Positions 59,609-64,000 of a stretch of 64,000 nt of DNA are shown here, piece after piece; the first letter of the stretch is position 1, and each line of letters begins with the position of its first letter. Made by a program: the position numbers and the translations under genes. Origin of the DNA: JANQNX01 sp040217095 (GTDB taxonomy: Bacteria; Pseudomonadota; Gammaproteobacteria; Eutrophobiales; Eutrophobiaceae); NCBI GenBank assembly GCA_965229565.1, contig OZ245888.1:744001-808000 (forward strand). Reading direction: 5' to 3'. Below the pieces are notes generated by a model. The model did not search any database. It worked only from the letters and a program-made list of their open reading frames with translations, and was not told the origin of the DNA.

Positions 59609-61024
59609 TTATCTTCCATCACGTTCATTATCACGGTCTTGCTCTTTTCGTTGTTTACGTTGTGCATCAAGTTTCCTTTTACGCTTCAATTCCAATCGTT
59701 CAGCTCGTGATAATTGTTTCTCATCTTTTGTTTGGTAGTTTTTCTCACGCTCCAGCCTACGTAGTTTAGATTTAAGGGAGCTATTTTCTTTTCTATTAAC
59801 CAGCTCATTGGAATCTTTGCGTCTGTTATAGTCCATCAGTTCTAACTTATGACGTTCTTTTAAGACTTTGCGATCCTGTTTTTGAGAATGTTGTCTGTGT
59901 TGCTTTAATTTGTCATCAGCAAATCTGGCCACAGCATGGATACCAGTTACTCGTATCAGTGTGGCTGCAAGTCCAGGCGGTTGTTTTAATATTCGTTTTA
60001 AAAGAGAAGGACGGTCTTGAGCTTGATGAACGGTCTTTAAAGCTTCTCGTTCTTTTCGGTGTCTTTCTTTAATAATAGATAATTCTTTATCCAGTTTCTT
60101 TTGACGGCTTGCTTGTATCTGTTTTAATTCATGTGTCATCTGGTCAGAGGCGATTTTGAAATCTTCCAAAATTTCACTTTTTTTCGTCTCCTTTTGTACG
60201 GCAAGAAATTTACGAGCCTTTTCAATAGTGGGGAGTTTCTCTACCGGGTAGGTCTTATTCAAAAAGGCATCAACTTTTTTCTTATTGACGCCATTTACGT
60301 CAATCATATTGGGGAGGCTTCGTAAGTTTTCCCCAAATTGATCGAGTAATAGATATCTACCTTTGTCACCTTGGCATAAGGTATAACCCGCTGACTTTAA
60401 ACCTTGAAAAAAAGCTTTAGCACTATCACTGCCTTGCCAGATAGAAGTAATTGTAGCGATGTGTTGTGCTTTAGTAATACCTGTTCTATCTTGCCGTTGT
60501 TTTTCATCTAAATCAGGTTGTTTGTCCTTATTCTTAAAACGATCATCCCGGTTATTCTTTTTGAGACCTTCTGGTAACTCCAGATTATGATCTTTTGCAA
60601 ACTCCTGAACCAATGTTCTTAGATCGTTATGGTCGAAAGACAATTGCACGGCTTTCATTTTTTCTACATCAATACGCGACCACGCTACATGACAATGCTC
60701 ACGTCCATCCTTTATATGAAACACAATCGCACGAGGTTGATCGGATAATTCCATCCGTTGTTCAGTCCGCTCAATAAATTCAAGATATTGGTCGCGAGTA
60801 AGTGGGCCGTTCACATCTAACCAGGGGTTAATCGATAAAGAGTAAAGGTATTTCGTGCATTGTGTTCCTTCTGATGCACATTGCCATTCGGCAAAGGCGC
60901 CATGAAGATCTTGGGAAACTGTTCCACGAACATCAAAGACCTCAACATAATCATTATCAAACTCATTTAACAAATGAGTTGCAAGCTGTTGTCCTCCTGC
61001 TCGTTGATTACCTTTGGTGATCAT
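59609..61024 (-). CDS. MOBP-like relaxase (mobilisation nuclease)
   Basis: Relaxase of 471 residues that nicks the oriT strand and leads it into the recipient. The metal-binding histidine triad is H103, H110, H112 in HIKDGREHCHVAWSRID, motif III of the Relaxase/VirD2 (MOBP) family; candidate nucleophile tyrosines lie near Y59/Y61 (KYLYSLSINP). The C-terminal half is long, strongly charged and coiled-coil-like (Arg/Lys/Glu rich), without a recognised primase or helicase. The MobC gene overlaps its start by four bases. Confidence 0.85.
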   Translation of the reverse strand: MITKGNQRAGGQQLATHLLNEFDNDYVEVFDVRGTVSQDLHGAFAEWQCASEGTQCTKYLYSLSINPWLDVNGPLTRDQYLEFIERTEQRMELSDQPRAIVFHIKDGREHCHVAWSRIDVEKMKAVQLSFDHNDLRTLVQEFAKDHNLELPEGLKKNNRDDRFKNKDKQPDLDEKQRQDRTGITKAQHIATITSIWQGSDSAKAFFQGLKSAGYTLCQGDKGRYLLLDQFGENLRSLPNMIDVNGVNKKKVDAFLNKTYPVEKLPTIEKARKFLAVQKETKKSEILEDFKIASDQMTHELKQIQASRQKKLDKELSIIKERHRKEREALKTVHQAQDRPSLLKRILKQPPGLAATLIRVTGIHAVARFADDKLKQHRQHSQKQDRKVLKERHKLELMDYNRRKDSNELVNRKENSSLKSKLRRLEREKNYQTKDEKQLSRAERLELKRKRKLDAQRKQRKEQDRDNERDGR

Positions 61025-61434
61025 GATTTTTTATTAAAACAATCCATCCATGTTGTTCGCAATTCGATATGGTCTATTTTAAGTGTTTCATAACACTCGA
61101 TAGCCATTTCAATCTTATCTTTAAGATCTCTGTCTTTGATCGGTTCAGATCTGTTGAGTAGTCTATTAAGGGCAAAGGCAATCTGATTAACATTTCCTCC
61201 TAATTTTCCAAGTTGCCCCAGACACTGACCGGCAAGTCGTCTGTCATAGGGTGCAAAACGGATTTTACGTGGTTCTGGTTTATCCAGGCATGCTTGCTTG
61301 AAGAGACCACTAGCTGATAACCCAGCACGTTCAGCGCGTCGTTTAAATTCATCTTTATCCGCCTTGGAGACACGGACTGTAATGGTCTCTTCCAATTTAC
61401 GTTTTTCACTGCCGCTTCGCTTCGGTATTACCAT
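61021..61434 (-). CDS. MobC-like relaxosome accessory protein
   Basis: A 137-residue protein with a ribbon-helix-helix-like N-terminal part (ETITVRVSKADKDEFKRRAERAGLS) and the MobC block QLGKLGGNVNQIAFALNRL, the known signature of accessory proteins that help the relaxase open oriT. I use the ATG at 61434, which has GGAGG eight bases upstream; the longer frame would run through the hairpin array and is not protein-like. It ends in an ATGA overlap with the relaxase. Confidence 0.88.
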   Translation of the reverse strand: MVIPKRSGSEKRKLEETITVRVSKADKDEFKRRAERAGLSASGLFKQACLDKPEPRKIRFAPYDRRLAGQCLGQLGKLGGNVNQIAFALNRLLNRSEPIKDRDLKDKIEMAIECYETLKIDHIELRTTWMDCFNKKS

Positions 61435-61574
61435 CAACAAGCCCTCCAATATACAATGTGTACATCCACGCGTTATATCGCCGTATCCCAATGCGGCGGT
61501 GGCAAGGGAGGCCCAAGCCGAATATCGCCACGAAGAACTCATACGCCCACGGTTGAGTTCCCAAAAGAAGCAAA

Positions 61575-61735
61575 CAGGGATAGCTCCCTGGTTACAAAGC
61601 AGCACCCCAGTGCTGCCAAAGTGAGAACGACCCCAGCTGGTTCTCACTGTAGGAACCTGGCCGCCCATCGGCCAGTTCCGCATAAAGCGAGCAGGGATGG
61701 CTCCCTGATCGCGCAGCAGCATTTTTTAATGCTGC
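61575..61735. other. Array of six hairpins, probable oriT region
   Basis: Six perfect or nearly perfect stems are packed in 160 bases: CAGGGA/TCCCTG (61575-61590), GCAGCAC/GTGCTGC (61599-61616), GTGAGAAC/GTTCTCAC (61621-61647), GGAAC-TGGCCG/CGGCCA-GTTCC with one bulge (61652-61679), CAGGGA/TCCCTG (61692-61707) and GCAGCAT/ATGCTGC (61716-61735). The first pair and last pair are imperfect copies of one another, 117 bases apart. Position directly upstream of mobC and the relaxase is where oriT is expected. Confidence 0.65.
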
Positions 61736-61804
61736 CACGGTGGAATAGGCTCAATGCCGTATCACACCGTAAGCGTAACTTGCCAACTTTGTTGGTTTAG
61801 TTTC

Positions 61805-61870
61805 GCCCCGAGGGGGTGCGGGCAGGGACTGCCCCTCCAAGATGCGCGGTGTAACCGCGCACATCTTGCG
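61805..61870. other. GC-rich hairpins with a nic-like core
   Basis: GGGCAG/CTGCCC around three bases at about 61820-61834 and a longer stem with AAGATG...CATCTT and CGCGGT/ACCGCG (61837-61868) stand out in an AT-rich surrounding. On the minus strand, GTCCCTGCCCGC (about 61829-61818) loosely resembles the TCCTG-CCC nick core of MOBP oriT sites. The remaining spacer to 62210 shows nothing recognised. Confidence 0.4.
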
Positions 61871-62210
61871 AGCCTATATAATAGGCGATGTAACACACCC
61901 TACACAAGTAAACATCAGAAGCCTTAATAACTGCTTAATCCAATTGCACTTTTATAAAATCACCTATTATTATTTCCCGCACTGCAAAATGAATTAGTCT
62001 TAAATACCGACATATGGCTATTAATTTCTATTAGATTTAGAGGTATATCGAGGTGCGGTCAATAGCGGCTTTATGCGATCAATCAAGATTGTCCGCATCT
62101 AATTATTTCGATTTTCGTAGATTTTTAATAGCAGTAAATTTGTACAGATGACCAATATTATTGGGACACAAATTCCGTTATTTAGATTAGAAATATAAGA
62201 TTTAAGACAC

Positions 62211-62237
62211 AAAAAAACACGGCCCGTTAGGGCCGTG
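62211..62237 (-). terminator. Rho-independent terminator of the 62257 gene
   Basis: CACGGCCC and GGGCCGTG form a perfect 8-bp stem with a four-base loop. Read on the minus strand it is followed by seven T. It lies 20 bases past the stop of the small 62257-62469 gene. Confidence 0.9.
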
Positions 62238-62256
62238 CCTTGATTAGATTTTACGT

Positions 62257-62469
62257 TTAATCTTCGATTTGACTTAAATCTAAATCTTTTTCAGTTCCAT
62301 CAGTGTTTTCTTGAAAGGGAACTAAAATCATTCTTCCGTATAGTGAATCACCACTGAAACCACCTTTGGAATTTTGCCAAACGGCACCGACTTTATAGTA
62401 GTTTGTTTTGCCATTTTCTTTGACAATAATTGATACATTGAAGTCTGGTTTTCTTTTTGTCTCACTCAT
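62257..62469 (-). CDS. Small unknown mobile-element protein
   Basis: A 70-residue soluble protein with a charged N-terminus (MSETKRKPDFNVSIIVKENG), beta strands including KVGAVWQNSKGGFSG and LYGRMILVPF, and an acidic end (DLDLSQIED). The compact strand pattern suggests a small beta-barrel; no function assigned. It has GGAG-like AAAGGAG before the ATG and its own terminator, so it is a real, separately transcribed gene. Confidence 0.7.
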   Translation of the reverse strand: MSETKRKPDFNVSIIVKENGKTNYYKVGAVWQNSKGGFSGDSLYGRMILVPFQENTDGTEKDLDLSQIED

Positions 62470-62525
62470 TTTAATCTCCTTTGTTAGTTGTTAACGAATG
62501 AACGAGACCTGGTAAATCGGAGTCT

Positions 62526-62614
62526 ATTTTCTTTGTCAAATTTGGGGTAGCGAGTGGTGCGGCCCGCAGCTTGCGAGGACACGGTCGCGTAAGCACAAGT
62601 TTGACAAATAAAAT
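62526..62614. repeat. Inverted repeat flanking a GC-rich island
   Basis: 62526-62544 and 62596-62614 pair over 17 of 19 positions (core TTTGTCAAA with TTTGACAAA) and enclose about 50 GC-rich bases. It lies in the 489-base spacer between two divergent genes, the small unknown protein and the coupling protein. The rest of the spacer, 62615-62958, is AT-rich and contains no gene I can see. Confidence 0.6.
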
Positions 62615-62958
62615 AGTGTAGATAAGGTCAATCGTCATATGAGTACAACTGACAGAGCTGATTAATTGATTTTGAGTGAGACGAAGAGAAAATCTTCAAT
62701 GACACAATTATGTTATTATTATAGAAAATAAAGAACATACTTTAATGTCGTTTGCACGAATAAAGACCAAGTTTACCGATAGTGATTCACTCGTAATTGG
62801 AAAGAATTCGGCTTTTATATTAAAGAAAACCATATGAAACAAGATTTAAATTAATATCGTTTTTATAAATTGAAGGTGTAAAATATCAATGCTCGGCACA
62901 GTAAAAAAAGTGGCCGTGTTTTTTTAAAATTATTTAAACTTCTTTATCGGAGTAGTCA

Positions 62959-64000
62959 ATGAATGATTTACATGCCGATCTCCCGCGCGGTGTGCGTGGA
63001 CGAACGTTAGAAGAACAACGTTCACCTCAGGCTCATTGGAAAGATGCCAGCCAAATTACCAGTGATCCCAAATATGAATATAAGAATGACGGATTATTTC
63101 TGGGTCAAGTCGCAGGACAATTCATAGGTATTAATGATGATCGGCATGCCATGCTTGTCGCTGGTTCACGTGCTGGTAAAGGCAGAGCCGTTTTAGTAAA
63201 TAATCTACTCGAATATAAAGGCTCTGTGTTAGCAATCGATCCTAAAGGTGAGCTTGCCGATATAACAGCACGTCGGCGCGGCAAGGGCGGCGCATTAATT
63301 CATGCAGATGGCGAAATAGAAGGGTTAGGTCAGACCATTGCGGTACTCGATCCATTTAATCGGACTGCACCTTGGGTTCATGAGTATAAGGCATCTTATA
63401 ATCCATTGACTATTCTCGATATTAATAGCCCTACAATTGTTGAAGATGCCAGCCTAATAAGTGATGCCATTGTTATAGCGACAAATGAAAAAGAACCGCA
63501 TTGGGATGATAGTGCAAAAAACTTTATTGAAGGTGTCATTTTACATGTTGTGTCTTATCAAAAATACAAAGACAGGTGCAACCTTGTTACTGTGTGGGCG
63601 TTAATATCGAATGGTGTTGAAGAAGATGAAAATGCCATAGATGAAACTCAAGATGAAGAACACCATCTGACTGGCATGGATCTGCTACAAGAAGAAATTT
63701 CAGTGAATGCAAATGAATTGAAATTAGCAGGTTATGAAGACATTGCTGGCGTGATTGAAGCCGCCAGCGATGACTTTTTTGAAAAACCGAATAAAGAAAG
63801 AATGTCTGTCTTATCAACAGCACGTCGCCATATCAAGTTTCTTGGTTATCCGAGATTACGAGAGGTATTGACCGGACATGATTTTGACTTAACAAATCTT
63901 AAAACCGATCCAAATGGTATGACGATTTATCTTTGTTTACCTGCTGGACGCATGGGAACATGCAGTCGCTGGTTAAGATTATTTATTAACCTGACACTGG
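62959..64000 (+). CDS. VirD4/TraG-type coupling protein, N-terminal part
   Basis: Type IV secretion coupling ATPase that brings the relaxosome to the mating pore. About 347 residues are visible and the gene runs off the right edge. Walker A is GSRAGKGRAVLV (residues 69-80), followed by the VLAIDPKGELADITARRR block typical of TraG/VirD4 proteins. No transmembrane helices precede the ATPase part, unlike most VirD4, so this is a soluble or membrane-anchor-less variant. GGAG lies six bases before the ATG. Confidence 0.88.
   Translation, partial: MNDLHADLPRGVRGRTLEEQRSPQAHWKDASQITSDPKYEYKNDGLFLGQVAGQFIGINDDRHAMLVAGSRAGKGRAVLVNNLLEYKGSVLAIDPKGELADITARRRGKGGALIHADGEIEGLGQTIAVLDPFNRTAPWVHEYKASYNPLTILDINSPTIVEDASLISDAIVIATNEKEPHWDDSAKNFIEGVILHVVSYQKYKDRCNLVTVWALISNGVEEDENAIDETQDEEHHLTGMDLLQEEISVNANELKLAGYEDIAGVIEAASDDFFEKPNKERMSVLSTARRHIKFLGYPRLREVLTGHDFDLTNLKTDPNGMTIYLCLPAGRMGTCSRWLRLFINLTL

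Larger units (their letters stand above)
50973..64000. mobile_element. Stacked integrative elements at tRNA-Leu (open on the right)
   Basis: Beginning at a tRNA-Leu(CAA) 3' half, the DNA becomes AT-rich and contains mercury resistance, a second degenerate attachment region, a tyrosine recombinase, relaxase and MobC, an oriT-like hairpin array and a coupling protein. The inner border near 55306-55434 divides a mer-carrying unit from a mobilisation unit. No right end is visible, so the size is unknown. Confidence 0.8.

Noticed and set aside
61435..61722. N-terminal extension of MobC through the hairpin array
   Set aside because: The extended frame translates palindromic DNA; a good ribosome-binding site and the family start are at 61434.

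Overview
The window is a chromosomal segment of a non-enteric gammaproteobacterium. Support for this comes from the arrangements bamC-dapA-(gcvR, bcp), der-bamB-yfgM-hisS-rodZ-pilW-rlmN-ndk, a full suf operon headed by an IscR-type regulator, holC-pepA-lptFG, and pcnB-folK-dNK-panBCD. Two c-heme proteins and a TlpA-like thioredoxin point to a respiratory, possibly environmental or chemotrophic, lifestyle. I cannot name the genus from sequence alone.

Layout. 1-40,858 is core genome: queG (cut by the left edge), a putative sigma-54-driven small RNA (516-597), transporters, a c-heme membrane protein, PhoH/PIN, peroxiredoxin, lysine and envelope genes (dapA, bamC), the der-to-ndk block, a Rieske ferredoxin, the suf operon (25,656 down to 19,000), cysE, valS, holC, pepA, the LPS export pair lptF/lptG, pcnB, folate and pantothenate genes, a small cytochrome c and a cinA-like gene. 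Most are tightly packed, with start/stop overlaps.

40,859-49,589 is an inserted four-gene cassette. It encodes a large multidomain secreted protein (Calx-beta, cadherin-like, EGF, VCBS-like), a secreted repeat protein with three near-identical 336-bp repeats, a small exported protein and an outer-membrane-barrel-like protein with an extra C-terminal domain. A second, diverged copy of the last 204 bp of the cinA-like gene lies directly after it (49,590-49,793), so the cassette is bracketed by direct repeats. This is the best candidate for an undescribed surface or export system in the window.

49,857-50,930 returns to core-like genes. From 50,973 on, the sequence becomes AT-rich and mobile. 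A 3' half of tRNA-Leu(CAA) marks an integration site. It is followed by a mercury-resistance operon (merR, merT, merP, merA, merC and a double TRASH/YHS-like protein), then a truncated second merR behind its own MerR-type promoter, then a degenerate second copy of the attachment-site region (about 55,306-55,434). Beyond that lie mobile-element genes: small unknown proteins, a short tyrosine recombinase, a pentapeptide-repeat protein, a MOBP-like relaxase and its MobC accessory protein, a dense array of hairpins that looks like an oriT, and the start of a VirD4/TraG coupling protein cut by the right edge. I read this as two tandemly stacked integrative elements at one tRNA-Leu gene, whose intact copy should lie right of the window.
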